From Ketobacter alkanivorans (GTDB lineage Bacteria; Pseudomonadota; Gammaproteobacteria; Pseudomonadales; Ketobacteraceae), in contig NZ_CP022684.1 in assembly GCF_002863865.1 (NCBI RefSeq), positions 1 through 64,000 of the forward strand: 64,000 nt of DNA, given 5' to 3'. Shown one piece after another: positions 1 to 9,379 of the stretch (position 1 is the first letter of the stretch; every line of letters begins with the position of its first letter). A program made the translations under genes and the position numbers. Under the pieces are notes generated by a model, which ran no database searches, was not told the DNA's origin, and saw nothing but the letters and a program-made list of their open reading frames with translations.

Positions 1-268
1 GATTGCAGACAGTTTTCAGGTGACTGCCTACCTGTTTGATGAAACCGGCGAGTGGCGTTTTGACCTGCGCCCGAAAGACAAGGAGTCGCTGTTTGCGTTG
101 TTGCGTGTTCATTTCTACCACACCCAATTGCGGGACATGTATCTGGAAGACAGCCTGGGTCAGACCACTCGAATTGAATTCAAACCGGTTCAGATCAACA
201 AGCCCATAGATCCATCTCAGTTCAAGCTCAAGCTGGATGACAGCGTTGATGTGATTGAGGAAAGTTGA
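1..268 (+). CDS. lolA: Outer-membrane lipoprotein carrier protein LolA, C-terminal part
   Basis: This is the 3' end of a gene cut by the left edge of the window; the reading frame is open from base 2 and stops at TGA 266-268. About 88 residues are visible. They fit the C-terminal half of the LolA beta-barrel-like fold, ending in the typical DxSxF...VDVI tail. LolA is the periplasmic chaperone that carries lipoproteins from LolCDE to LolB at the outer membrane. Position directly upstream of rarA matches the common ftsK-lolA-rarA gene order in gammaproteobacteria. The stop codon lies 4 bases before the proposed rarA start, so the two genes are probably co-transcribed. Confidence 0.85.
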   Translation, partial: IADSFQVTAYLFDETGEWRFDLRPKDKESLFALLRVHFYHTQLRDMYLEDSLGQTTRIEFKPVQINKPIDPSQFKLKLDDSVDVIEES

Positions 269-272
269 AGCG

Positions 273-1613
273 GTGGCGGGTTTGTTCGAAGAAGAGCGCA
301 CCTGGCAGCCGCTGGCCGCCCGCATGCGTCCTGCCACGCTGGAGGAATATGTAGGCCAGCAACACCTTTTTGGGCCAGAACAGCCCTTGCGTCGTTCCAT
401 CGAGGCCGGTCACGTCCACTCCATGATTTTATGGGGGCCGCCGGGGGTGGGCAAAACCACCTTGGCGATGATTCTTGCCAGCTACGTGGATGCCCAGTTT
501 TTATCGGTGTCTGCAGTGCTCAGCGGCGTTAAAGAGATTCGTGCCGCCATTGATCAAGCCAAAGATCAACTGCGCATGGGCCGCAAAACCATACTGTTTG
601 TGGATGAAGTGCATCGCTTCAACAAATCACAGCAGGATGCCTTTCTACCGTACATCGAAGACGGCACCTTCATTTTTATTGGTGCCACCACAGAGAATCC
701 CTCGTTCGAACTTAACAACGCGCTGCTGTCCAGAGCCCGCGTTTATGTTTTGAAAACCATAGATAGCAGCGATATACAGTCTTTGTTGCAGGCGGCTCTG
801 AACGATGAGCGGCGAGGGTTGGGGCTTGATGGCATCAGCGTTGACGACTCTGTGCTTCAGAAAATGGCCGCCGTGGCCGATGGCGATGCCAGACGGGCAT
901 TGAACTTGCTAGAGATATGTGTGGAGTTAGCCAAATCTGAAAGCAAGGATCAAGTGGATGAGTCGATTGTCGGCCAGGCCATCGGCTCTGAGCTGCGTCG
1001 TTTCGATAAAGGGGGAGAGGCTTTCTACGATCAGATCTCTGCTTTGCACAAAGCGGTGCGGGGATCGTCCCCTGATGGTGCACTGTATTGGTTCGCACGA
1101 ATGCTGGATGGAGGCTGTGATCCTCTATATATAGCACGAAGGGTGGTGCGTATGGCCAGTGAAGACATCGGCAATGCTGACCCGCGTGCGCTGCAAATCG
1201 CATTGAACGCGTGGGATGTTCAAACCCGCCTGGGCAGCCCGGAAGGTGAGTTGGCCATTGCCCAGGCGGTGGCCTATATGGCGGCAGCACCCAAGAGTAA
1301 CGCTGTATATGGTGCGTTTAATGCGATTCGCAGGCAGATCAAGGAGCAAGCCAGTTATGAAGTGCCGCTGCATCTGCGCAATGCACCGACCAAACTGATG
1401 AAGCAGCAAGGCTATGGCGAAGAGTATCGCTATGCCCATGATTACCCCGATGCCTACGCAGCCGGTGAAAATTACTTGCCAGAGGAAATCCACCAGGATC
1501 ACTGGTATGACCCGGCCCCAAGGGGGCTGGAAATCAAAATCGGTGAGAAGTTGAAATACCTCAAAGGGCTGGATCAAGCCAGCCAATGGCGTCGCTACAA
1601 GAGGAAATCCTGA
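273..1613 (+). CDS. rarA: Replication-associated recombination protein A (MgsA/RarA AAA+ ATPase)
   Basis: AAA+ ATPase acting at stalled replication forks, related to clamp-loader subunits and to eukaryotic WRNIP1. Visible motifs are Walker A GPPGVGKT near residue 55, Walker B LFVDEVHR near 110, and the family stretch GATTENPSFELN. The C-terminal half has SEDIGNADPRAL and the VPLHLRNAPTKLM block. I chose GTG 273 because GAGGAAAG at 257-264 is well spaced for it, giving 446 residues, the usual length. A TTG at 255 would overlap lolA and sit on this ribosome-binding site. crcB follows after 1 base. Confidence 0.95.
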   Translation: MAGLFEEERTWQPLAARMRPATLEEYVGQQHLFGPEQPLRRSIEAGHVHSMILWGPPGVGKTTLAMILASYVDAQFLSVSAVLSGVKEIRAAIDQAKDQLRMGRKTILFVDEVHRFNKSQQDAFLPYIEDGTFIFIGATTENPSFELNNALLSRARVYVLKTIDSSDIQSLLQAALNDERRGLGLDGISVDDSVLQKMAAVADGDARRALNLLEICVELAKSESKDQVDESIVGQAIGSELRRFDKGGEAFYDQISALHKAVRGSSPDGALYWFARMLDGGCDPLYIARRVVRMASEDIGNADPRALQIALNAWDVQTRLGSPEGELAIAQAVAYMAAAPKSNAVYGAFNAIRRQIKEQASYEVPLHLRNAPTKLMKQQGYGEEYRYAHDYPDAYAAGENYLPEEIHQDHWYDPAPRGLEIKIGEKLKYLKGLDQASQWRRYKRKS

Positions 1614-1614
1614 A

Positions 1615-1998
1615 ATGCATTGGAGTCAGTTTGCGTGGGTAGCGTTGGGGGGCGCGCTGGGGGCCAGCGGGCGATTCTGGCTATCGGCCTGGTTGAACGA
1701 GCTGAATCGGAGCGCCTTTCCGTTGGGAACCTTTGCGGTTAATAGCATAGGGTCATTTCTGTTTGGGCTTCTGTTCGTGGTCATCATGTCCAGCACTGCT
1801 CTGAAAGACCCTATGCGTTTGTTGGTGTTGGTGGGCTTTATGGGCGCATTCACCACGTTTTCTACCTTCTCCTTTGAAACCGTGCGTTTGCTACAAGAGC
1901 AGCAATTCGTCATGGCAGCCACCAATGTTATTGCCAATTGCCTAGTGTGTTTCATTGGTGTGTGGATTGGCTCGGTCATCGCACGAACCGTTATCTAA
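1615..1998 (+). CDS. crcB: Fluoride ion exporter CrcB/Fluc
   Basis: Small four-helix membrane protein of 127 residues, the normal size for a Fluc channel, which works as an antiparallel dimer to expel fluoride. Family motifs are GGALGASGRF near the N-terminus, GTFAVNSIGSFLFG around residue 40 and GFMGAFTTFSTFSFE around residue 75, the last carrying the pore-lining Phe and Ser/Thr residues. The start is one base after the rarA stop, with AAGAGGAAAT in the end of rarA as ribosome-binding site, so expression is likely coupled. No fluoride riboswitch could be placed, since there is no leader between the genes. Confidence 0.93.
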   Translation: MHWSQFAWVALGGALGASGRFWLSAWLNELNRSAFPLGTFAVNSIGSFLFGLLFVVIMSSTALKDPMRLLVLVGFMGAFTTFSTFSFETVRLLQEQQFVMAATNVIANCLVCFIGVWIGSVIARTVI

Positions 1999-2098
1999 TT
2001 GCTAAGCTTAAGGTTATTGATCTGAAGGGGCGGTTTCCTGATTCTTATTCGGGTACAATGCCGCCCAGAAATTCAAACTGATTGACCAAGAGCGATAG

Positions 2099-3388
<1,290 letters not shown>

Positions 3389-3392
3389 AACA

Positions 3393-4799
3393 ATGGATTA
3401 TCTGCCGCTTTTTTACCAGTTGACCGGAAAACGTTGTTTGGTTGTGGGTGGTGGTGAGATCGCCACCCGTAAGGCATCCATGTTGCAGCGGGCTGGTGCT
3501 CATGTACGTGTGGTGGCACCAGCCATCTCCGCCGGGATGGACGCTCTACTGAATGCCGATGCAGGCTCTGAGCGCGTCAATCGGCCTTATACAGACAGTG
3601 ATCTTGACGGTGTATTGCTGGCTATTGCAGCCACCGACGATCTGCCTCTTAACGAGCAAGTTTCGAAGGATGCCTCGGCACGTAATATCCCGGTTAATGT
3701 GGTGGATAACCCTGCCCTGTGCACCTTTATTCTGCCTTCCATCGTTGATCGCTCGCCAATCATCATGGCCATTTCCAGCGGTGGTCAGTCGCCGGTTTTG
3801 GCGCGTATGATTCGGGCCAAGCTGGAGTCCACGATACCCGCAAGTTATGGCAGGTTGGCGCATCTTGTAGGCAGTTTTCGGGATAAAGCCAAAGCCAAAA
3901 TGACCGATGTTAATCAGCGTCGAGGCTTTTGGGAGCAGGTTTTAAACGGGCCGATCGCCGAGTTCGTGTTTGCCGGTAAAGAGCAAGAAGCCGAACAAAT
4001 GCTGGAACGCCAATTGGCAGACGATGCCAAAATCAATCCGCCTGTTGGTGAGGTGTATCTGGTTGGTGCTGGCCCCGGTGATCCGGATCTGCTGACCTTT
4101 AGGGCCTTGCGACTGATGCAGCAGGCCGACGTCGTACTGTACGATCGCCTGGTCAGCCCTGGTGTGCTTGATTTAGTGCGTCGAGATGCAGAGCGAATAT
4201 ACGTGGGCAAAGCCCGCAGTGATCATGCGCTGCCGCAGGATCAGATTAATGAGTATTTGGTGAAATTGGCCAAAGAAGGTCGCCGTGTGTGCCGTCTAAA
4301 GGGTGGGGATCCGTTCATCTTTGGGCGCGGTGGAGAAGAGATCGACCGGTTGGCTCAGGAAGGTATTCAGTTTCAGGTGGTGCCTGGCATTACCGCTGCT
4401 TCCGGTTGTTCGACCTACGCCGGCATTCCGCTTACCCATCGTGACCATGCCCAATCGGTGCGTTTCGTTACCGGGCACTTGAAAGATGGCTCGCTGAATC
4501 TGGATTGGGACACTTTGGCAAAAGAGCGCCAGACCTTGGTGTTTTATATGGGGCTGGTGGGGCTGCCTACGATTTGTCGCAAGTTGATCGAACATGGCCT
4601 GGCATCGACGACCCCGGTCGCATTAGTGCAGCAAGGCACCACCCGACATCAGAAAGTGTGGACTTCAACGTTGGCAGAAATGCCAAATGTTGTTGAAAAA
4701 CAAGAGGTTAAACCGCCAACCTTGATCATAGTAGGGACAGTGGTCAGCCTGCGTGATCGATTGTCATGGTTTGATCCATCAACGAGTTCGTCTGGATAA
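3393..4799 (+). CDS. cysG: Siroheme synthase CysG (dehydrogenase/ferrochelatase plus uroporphyrinogen-III methyltransferase)
   Basis: Trifunctional enzyme of 468 residues making siroheme, the cofactor of sulfite and nitrite reductases. The N-terminal part (1-about 210) is the CysG(B) precorrin-2 dehydrogenase/ferrochelatase, shown by the NAD-binding [17 protein letters not shown] and the [10 protein letters not shown] block. The C-terminal part (about 217-460) is the SUMT methyltransferase, shown by [21 protein letters not shown] and [14 protein letters not shown]. Both modules look complete. Four bases separate it from serS, so both probably share a transcript. Confidence 0.96.
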   Translation: MDYLPLFYQLTGKRCLVVGGGEIATRKASMLQRAGAHVRVVAPAISAGMDALLNADAGSERVNRPYTDSDLDGVLLAIAATDDLPLNEQVSKDASARNIPVNVVDNPALCTFILPSIVDRSPIIMAISSGGQSPVLARMIRAKLESTIPASYGRLAHLVGSFRDKAKAKMTDVNQRRGFWEQVLNGPIAEFVFAGKEQEAEQMLERQLADDAKINPPVGEVYLVGAGPGDPDLLTFRALRLMQQADVVLYDRLVSPGVLDLVRRDAERIYVGKARSDHALPQDQINEYLVKLAKEGRRVCRLKGGDPFIFGRGGEEIDRLAQEGIQFQVVPGITAASGCSTYAGIPLTHRDHAQSVRFVTGHLKDGSLNLDWDTLAKERQTLVFYMGLVGLPTICRKLIEHGLASTTPVALVQQGTTRHQKVWTSTLAEMPNVVEKQEVKPPTLIIVGTVVSLRDRLSWFDPSTSSSG

Positions 4800-4900
4800 G
4801 CTCGAAACGGTCTTAAAAGTAGGCGTATTCCTTTCCAAATAACACCCATCGTCTAATCTTATTCCTATAGAGAGATTTTTGTACGCTGGGAGTGGAAAAG

Positions 4901-6520
4901 ATGAATTGGTTTAATCGGATCTCCATCAAATACAAATTGTTGCTGATTCCGTTGGTGGGTGTATTGGGGTTTGGTACGAATCTGGTGTTTAACTACACAG
5001 TTAATACCGAAACCAGCCACAGCCTGGAGTCTGTTCGCGATCAGTACTATCCGATTCTCGAGAAAGCCAATGGTTTGATAGTGCTGTTGGAGCGCACCAC
5101 CGAGACACTGAACTCCGCTGTCAGTGCCGGGGAGATCGACATGATTGCCGCCGCCGATGAAAGCGCCGAGAAAATGCGCAGCCTGATAGCGGATATCTAC
5201 GAACTGGAGCCTACCCGAAAGGCCGAGGTTGAGGATCTTAAAGGTCAGTTCAATAAGTATTACTCAGCAGCGCGCGGGCTGTCTGAAGGCATGATCAGTG
5301 GAAACATCGACTTCTCGAAGCTGAACGACAAGGTCGAGGAGATGGGCAGCCTGCAGTCAAGGCTGAAGGTAAACCTGCAAGGGTTTCGGGATGAAAGCCA
5401 TGAACTGTTCACCTCGAATATTTCAGATTCAATATCCAAGGCCGAGCGGGCTCTGAATGTAGGCGCTGCTATTGCGGTCGTCATCACGGTACTGCTGATT
5501 GGAGTTTCGTTGTACATTACCGCTTCCGTCACCGCTAATATTTCTCGAATTGTCGGTTCCCTCAAAGAGATCGCCAGTGGTGAAGGGGATCTGACCAAGC
5601 GTATTCGTCAGACCTCGGAAGATGAAATCGGTGATCTGGTGTTTTGGTTCAACTCTTTTATCGAAAAACTGCAAAGCATCATTAAAGATGTGGTTGAGAG
5701 CATCGAGCCCCTGACCTCCACCAGTCGTGAGCTGGCAACGCTGGCCCATGAATCCGAAACGGTTTCCAGTGAGCAACTTGAGTCCACAGTCAGCGTTAAC
5801 CGCTCCATGAACGAAATGTTTGAAAGCTTGAATGAGAATGCATCGAACACCTCGAATGCGGCGGAGGCAGCGTCCTACGCCAGCGAGCAGTCCCAGACTG
5901 GCCACACCATAGTGAAAGACACCATCAGCACCATTAACGATCTGGCCAAAGAGGTGGCGAAAGCAGGCGAAACCATCCACCAGCTGGAGTCGGACACGGC
6001 GAACGTAGGGGCTATTTTGGATGTTATCCAAGGTATCGCTTCACAGACCAATCTGTTGGCCTTGAATGCGGCGATCGAAGCAGCCCGCGCAGGCGAGCAC
6101 GGACGTGGGTTTGCGGTGGTAGCCGATGAAGTGCGTACGCTGGCTTCACGCACTCAGGAATCGACCGAAGAAATTCATTCCGTGATTGATCAGCTACAAA
6201 AAACCGCGCGTGTGATCTCTGAGGTGATGGCGGCGGGTCAAAACAAGGCCGAGCAGAGTGTGTCGCAGGCGGGTAATGCGGGTAATTCTCTGGAAGCCAT
6301 CACCACGCGAGTGGAAGAGATCAACGTCATGAACACCCAGATCGCTTCTGCCACCGAGCAGCAACAGCAGACCTCCCAGTTTATTCAGCAGGCCATTGAT
6401 GAAATCAGTCAGTCTGCTCGTCTGGCCGCAGACGGTTCTGCCAAGGTTGCTTCATCCACCGAGCAGTTGCAAAGTGTGACCAAGCGGCTCGAAACTGTGG
6501 CGCGACAATTCAAAGTCTAG
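4901..6520 (+). CDS. Methyl-accepting chemotaxis protein
   Basis: Transmembrane chemoreceptor of 539 residues. TM1 is about residues 12-31, followed by a helical periplasmic domain of about 155 residues, TM2 about 187-210, a HAMP domain about 207-262 and a cytoplasmic signalling coiled coil. The conserved hairpin tip for CheA/CheW binding is intact near residues 373-413 ([20 protein letters not shown] and the following [10 protein letters not shown]). The ligand cannot be told from the sequence. I chose ATG 4901 over an in-frame GTG at 4892 because the stretch GGGAGTGGA then sits as ribosome-binding site. No CheR-tethering C-terminal pentapeptide is seen; it ends in ARQFKV. It is monocistronic and converges on ybiB. 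Confidence 0.93.
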   Translation: MNWFNRISIKYKLLLIPLVGVLGFGTNLVFNYTVNTETSHSLESVRDQYYPILEKANGLIVLLERTTETLNSAVSAGEIDMIAAADESAEKMRSLIADIYELEPTRKAEVEDLKGQFNKYYSAARGLSEGMISGNIDFSKLNDKVEEMGSLQSRLKVNLQGFRDESHELFTSNISDSISKAERALNVGAAIAVVITVLLIGVSLYITASVTANISRIVGSLKEIASGEGDLTKRIRQTSEDEIGDLVFWFNSFIEKLQSIIKDVVESIEPLTSTSRELATLAHESETVSSEQLESTVSVNRSMNEMFESLNENASNTSNAAEAASYASEQSQTGHTIVKDTISTINDLAKEVAKAGETIHQLESDTANVGAILDVIQGIASQTNLLALNAAIEAARAGEHGRGFAVVADEVRTLASRTQESTEEIHSVIDQLQKTARVISEVMAAGQNKAEQSVSQAGNAGNSLEAITTRVEEINVMNTQIASATEQQQQTSQFIQQAIDEISQSARLAADGSAKVASSTEQLQSVTKRLETVARQFKV

Positions 6521-6537
6521 CCACAGTTCACCAAGTA

Positions 6538-7554
6538 TCAGATAAAGCTTTTGTTACGCTCGGCCCACAGATCCTGAGCCATAGTTTCGGCTTCCGCCTG
6601 GGTTTTGGCTTTGCCTAACAATTTGAGCGCGATGGCGGTGGTGCCGGTTACGGCGGCTTCACCATATTCATGAGATTTGTCGCCACGCCAAACCGCTATT
6701 AACTCAGGAAGCTCCAGCTCCGATTCCTTCATGTGACGCTTGCTGAATAACGCAGGCCAGGTTTCATCAATAAGCTCATTACCGCGCACAGACTGCACCA
6801 GGGTGTCGGCGTCCGGGTTGCGTTCTATTTCACCGGCTTCGCCTTTTATTACGTCAACTTTATCGTAACCAAGCGCCTGGGCTGCCAGCTGATGCACTGG
6901 GCGGTAACCTGGGTGAAATATGCCTTGAATTACGGCACCGGCGTCACAAGGGTTTAACAGGCGCGACAGTGTGTGTACCGGGGATCGCAGCCCCATCACA
7001 TTGCGCAGCTCGATAATGCGATGGAGTTTCGGGCATAGATGCGCAAGAGGAAAATAGCTGAGCCCCTGTTGATCCAATTGTTGGGTACACTGTGCCCAGC
7101 TCTTGGCAACGCCTAAGCCCAGCTCATTGAGCACGTCTTCGGTATAGATGCGATCGATGGTGTGGCCGCTGGCACCATGAATAAACAGGCGCTGACCGTT
7201 CTCTGCCAAAAGAAAAATACTGAATAGATACCAGGGTAGATGGCGGCGCTTGCCAGCATAGGATGACCAGTCCAAATCCACAGCAATAGCCCTTTCAGGC
7301 TTGATGAATTGCCGCACCGACCGCACAAAACCCAGCAGCTCCTCGGGGCTTTCTTCTTTCACTCGCAGCAGCATGAGAAAAGCACCCAGTTGAACATCTT
7401 CAACCTGATCGGCCATGATCATATTCATGGCGTCAAAAGCTTCCTCTTCAGTGAGGGATCGGGAACCCTTTTTACCTTTACCCAGAATTCGAACGTATTG
7501 CGCAAAAGGATGCTCGTGACTTGGGGGAATGCTGGTTTTCATGTTCGCAGACAT
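6538..7554 (-). CDS. ybiB: YbiB/TrpD2-type glycosyltransferase-fold nucleic-acid-binding protein
   Basis: 338-residue protein with the fold of anthranilate phosphoribosyltransferase (TrpD). Family members such as E. coli YbiB bind DNA and RNA and are not known to make tryptophan. It has the N-terminal helical bundle (LTEEEAFDAMNMIM, LGAFLMLLRVKEESPEEL) and the central ELGLGVAK and ELRNVMGLRSPVHTLSRLLNP blocks. It is the last gene of a leftward tusD-tusC-tusB-tusE-ybiB run, starting 6 bases after the tusE stop. A role in RNA metabolism beside the tRNA thiolation relay is suggested only by this position. Confidence 0.85.
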   Translation of the reverse strand: MSANMKTSIPPSHEHPFAQYVRILGKGKKGSRSLTEEEAFDAMNMIMADQVEDVQLGAFLMLLRVKEESPEELLGFVRSVRQFIKPERAIAVDLDWSSYAGKRRHLPWYLFSIFLLAENGQRLFIHGASGHTIDRIYTEDVLNELGLGVAKSWAQCTQQLDQQGLSYFPLAHLCPKLHRIIELRNVMGLRSPVHTLSRLLNPCDAGAVIQGIFHPGYRPVHQLAAQALGYDKVDVIKGEAGEIERNPDADTLVQSVRGNELIDETWPALFSKRHMKESELELPELIAVWRGDKSHEYGEAAVTGTTAIALKLLGKAKTQAEAETMAQDLWAERNKSFI

Positions 7555-7560
7555 AATTCA

Positions 7561-7896
7561 CTACAGGCAGTTAGTGGGGCGGGGCAGACCGGCAATTCGG
7601 GCAGCCAGTTTGGCAGGGCTGCCGGGAAACAACTGCATCAAGTAGATACTGTTGCCTTTTTCTTCACCGAGATGCTGTTTTACGTACTTTACCAGTATTC
7701 TCATGGCGGGAGAATGCTCGAATTCACGGTGGAACTGTTGCAGCAGGCGTACGATCTCCCAATGTGCATCGGTGAGTTGTATGCCTGCTTCCTCTGCCAT
7801 GGCAAGTGCGGCCGGTTCGCTCCAGTCGCTGAGGTGCAGCAGATAGCCATCTTTATCCAATGCAATGTTCTGCTGGTTCACGATAAGGATTGCCAT
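7561..7896 (-). CDS. tusE: Sulfur-relay protein TusE (DsrC family)
   Basis: 111-residue DsrC-family protein that takes persulfide sulfur from the TusBCD complex and hands it to MnmA for 2-thiolation of the wobble uridine in tRNA. The essential cysteine is the penultimate residue (PTNCL), and the HWEIVRLLQQFHREF and GSPAKLAARIAGLP blocks are typical. The second DsrC cysteine used in dissimilatory sulfur metabolism, 10 residues upstream, is absent. This points to the TusE type. The start is ATG at 7896, two bases after the tusB stop; a TTG at 7902 would overlap tusB. Confidence 0.93.
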   Translation of the reverse strand: MAILIVNQQNIALDKDGYLLHLSDWSEPAALAMAEEAGIQLTDAHWEIVRLLQQFHREFEHSPAMRILVKYVKQHLGEEKGNSIYLMQLFPGSPAKLAARIAGLPRPTNCL

Positions 7897-7898
7897 CG

Positions 7899-8186
7899 TC
7901 AAAACCAGCTCAGGGTTTTGGCATGCTGTGCCACCAGTTCCACAAAACGCCCATAATCAGCGACACTGGCAACAGCAGAATTCAGCGCAATACCACGGCT
8001 TTTAGCGTCGTCACCGAGGATGAACAGTCGCTCCGGTGGCGGGAGCGAGGTGAGCGCAGATGGGTTCGACAACAAAAGCGTGCCGTCTTCTATTAATAGC
8101 ACGCTGTCGTGTTCACCCAGGGTGCGCAGGCATTGTTGCCAGGCTGGGTGTTCGAAGGGTGATTTGTTTACTATATGCAAAATCAT
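7899..8186 (-). CDS. tusB: Sulfur-relay protein TusB (DsrH family)
   Basis: 95-residue subunit of the TusBCD heterohexamer, starting MILHIVNKSPFEH as most TusB/DsrH proteins do and ending in KTLSWF. It lies one base downstream of tusC and two bases upstream of tusE, consistent with translational coupling. There is no cysteine in this copy. TusB is thought to have a structural role, with TusD carrying the sulfur. Confidence 0.9.
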   Translation of the reverse strand: MILHIVNKSPFEHPAWQQCLRTLGEHDSVLLIEDGTLLLSNPSALTSLPPPERLFILGDDAKSRGIALNSAVASVADYGRFVELVAQHAKTLSWF

Positions 8187-8187
8187 G

Positions 8188-8544
8188 TCAGAACGTCAGC
8201 AGGTTATCGTATGAGTTTATTAACGCGTTCAGCTGGCTGGCAGGTAGCGCGGTGGCGGGTATCAGAAGTTGCTCCAGGTTCAGGCCCCGTTGCAACAGAT
8301 CCTCTTCACAGACGTAGACATCGCTTATCTCATACAGCTCCAGTGAGCGAAAAATAGGCGCGGTTTTTTTCAGCTGGCTGGCATCGGGATCTTGATCGGA
8401 CTTCAGCTGGAACACGGCATCTCCAAGAAACAGCAGGCCCACATTGACCCCGAAGGCGGCGCTGGCCAAGGCTGCATCCAGCGATTCTTTAGTGGATTGG
8501 CTGGAGTAGGGTGGCTTAGTATTTATAAATAAGGATGATTTCAT
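8188..8544 (-). CDS. tusC: Sulfur-relay protein TusC (DsrF family)
   Basis: 118-residue DsrE/F-like protein: N-terminal SLFINTKPPYSSQSTKESLDAAL motif region with the shared small alpha/beta fold, then GVNVGLLFLGDAVFQL. It is the middle gene of tusDCB, 15 bases after tusD and one base before tusB. The only cysteine is in DVYVCEED. It acts as a structural subunit of TusBCD in the cytoplasm. Confidence 0.9.
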   Translation of the reverse strand: MKSSLFINTKPPYSSQSTKESLDAALASAAFGVNVGLLFLGDAVFQLKSDQDPDASQLKKTAPIFRSLELYEISDVYVCEEDLLQRGLNLEQLLIPATALPASQLNALINSYDNLLTF

Positions 8545-8559
8545 CGGCTTCGTTATCCC

Positions 8560-8952
8560 TTAATCGCCAAAGGTTACCAGTCGGTCGGATTCCAGACCGG
8601 CTTCCACCAGTTGACCAAGCCCCGATAACACAAACTCTTCGGCCAGGTTATGGGCTGGTTTCTCGTAGCGGTTGGCCTCTGGCTGATTCAGTATGCCCCG
8701 CCTCAGGCAAGCTGAAATACACACTACCAGTTCGATTCCGCTGTCTCGCGCCAGGTTGCGCCAGGCGTTGTAGAGATCCAGTTCGTCCTGAGGTGGATTG
8801 GCAAGCCCGGTACCGATAAGAACCCCATCACCGGAGAAGAACACGCGCTTGATGGCGTGGCCGGCGCTGATGCTTGCCTCACAGAAACGCAGTGCGCTGA
8901 GCGCGCTTTGGCTGCTGTAGGGTGCGCCAAGAACGTGGACTGAAAATATCAT
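8560..8952 (-). CDS. tusD: Sulfur-relay protein TusD (DsrE family)
   Basis: 130-residue DsrE-family subunit that accepts persulfide sulfur from TusA. The catalytic cysteine is Cys82 in the motif CISACLRRG, equivalent to Cys78 of the E. coli protein. The PYSSQSALSALRF start is shared with TusC. It is the first gene of the leftward tusDCBE-ybiB operon, so the operon promoter should lie in the 8953-9099 interval, though I could not assign one. Confidence 0.92.
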   Translation of the reverse strand: MIFSVHVLGAPYSSQSALSALRFCEASISAGHAIKRVFFSGDGVLIGTGLANPPQDELDLYNAWRNLARDSGIELVVCISACLRRGILNQPEANRYEKPAHNLAEEFVLSGLGQLVEAGLESDRLVTFGD

Positions 8953-9099
8953 CGATAAGCTTCTTTGATGTTAGGTGCCATTTGTTGAATTCTGCCATGA
9001 TAGGGGGCGTGGAAATGAAATCAAGGGAATCGTCCGCAGTCCGTTATTTGTCAAGCCGGATGCGTTTTTAATGGATTAAATATCCAGTGAAAATTTTCC

Positions 9100-9128
9100 T
9101 TCACAGAATCATAGGTTTGCGATATTAT
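9100..9128 (+). promoter_or_regulatory. Sigma-70 promoter of tRNA-Ser
   Basis: TTCACA at 9100-9105 and TATTAT at 9123-9128 are 17 bases apart. A GC-rich discriminator (TTTGCGCC) follows, as is usual for stringently controlled stable-RNA promoters, and transcription would start 8-10 bases before the mature tRNA end at 9144. Confidence 0.7.
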
Positions 9129-9143
9129 TTGCGCCTCTTCAAC

Positions 9144-9234
9144 GGTGGGCTGGCAGAGCGGTTGAATGCAGCGGTCTTGAAAACCGCCGTAGGTTAATAG
9201 CCTACCCGGGGTTCGAATCCCTGGCCCACCGCCA
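9144..9234 (+). tRNA. tRNA-Ser (anticodon TGA)
   Basis: The acceptor stem GGTGGGC pairs with GCCCACC, with a G discriminator and encoded CCA at 9232-9234. The anticodon loop has TGA at 9178-9180 within a CGGT/ACCG stem. The long variable arm (GTAGGTTAATAGCCTAC) is the class II feature expected of tRNA-Ser. The T arm has GGGGTTCGAATCCCT. It reads UCA and other UCN codons. Confidence 0.98.
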
Positions 9235-9379
9235 TCTTCCCCTTTTCTTGTCTATACTCAAATCTGGTATCCCGCATATTCGGGATGTGTTTCCTCGCTA
9301 AGTATCTGGCTTTACTGAAAATTGCGCTTTGGCGTGGTGTTCTGTTCAGTTATGAAGGGTGCATGGATTTCCGGATAGT

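Noticed and set aside
835-1586. Long minus-strand open frames across rarA
   Set aside because: They overlap a well-supported gene entirely, have no family resemblance and no ribosome-binding site; they are shadows of rarA.
2031-2059. Possible serS promoter with TACAAT at 2054-2059
   Set aside because: No hexamer resembling TTGACA lies 15-19 bases upstream, so a promoter cannot be assigned.
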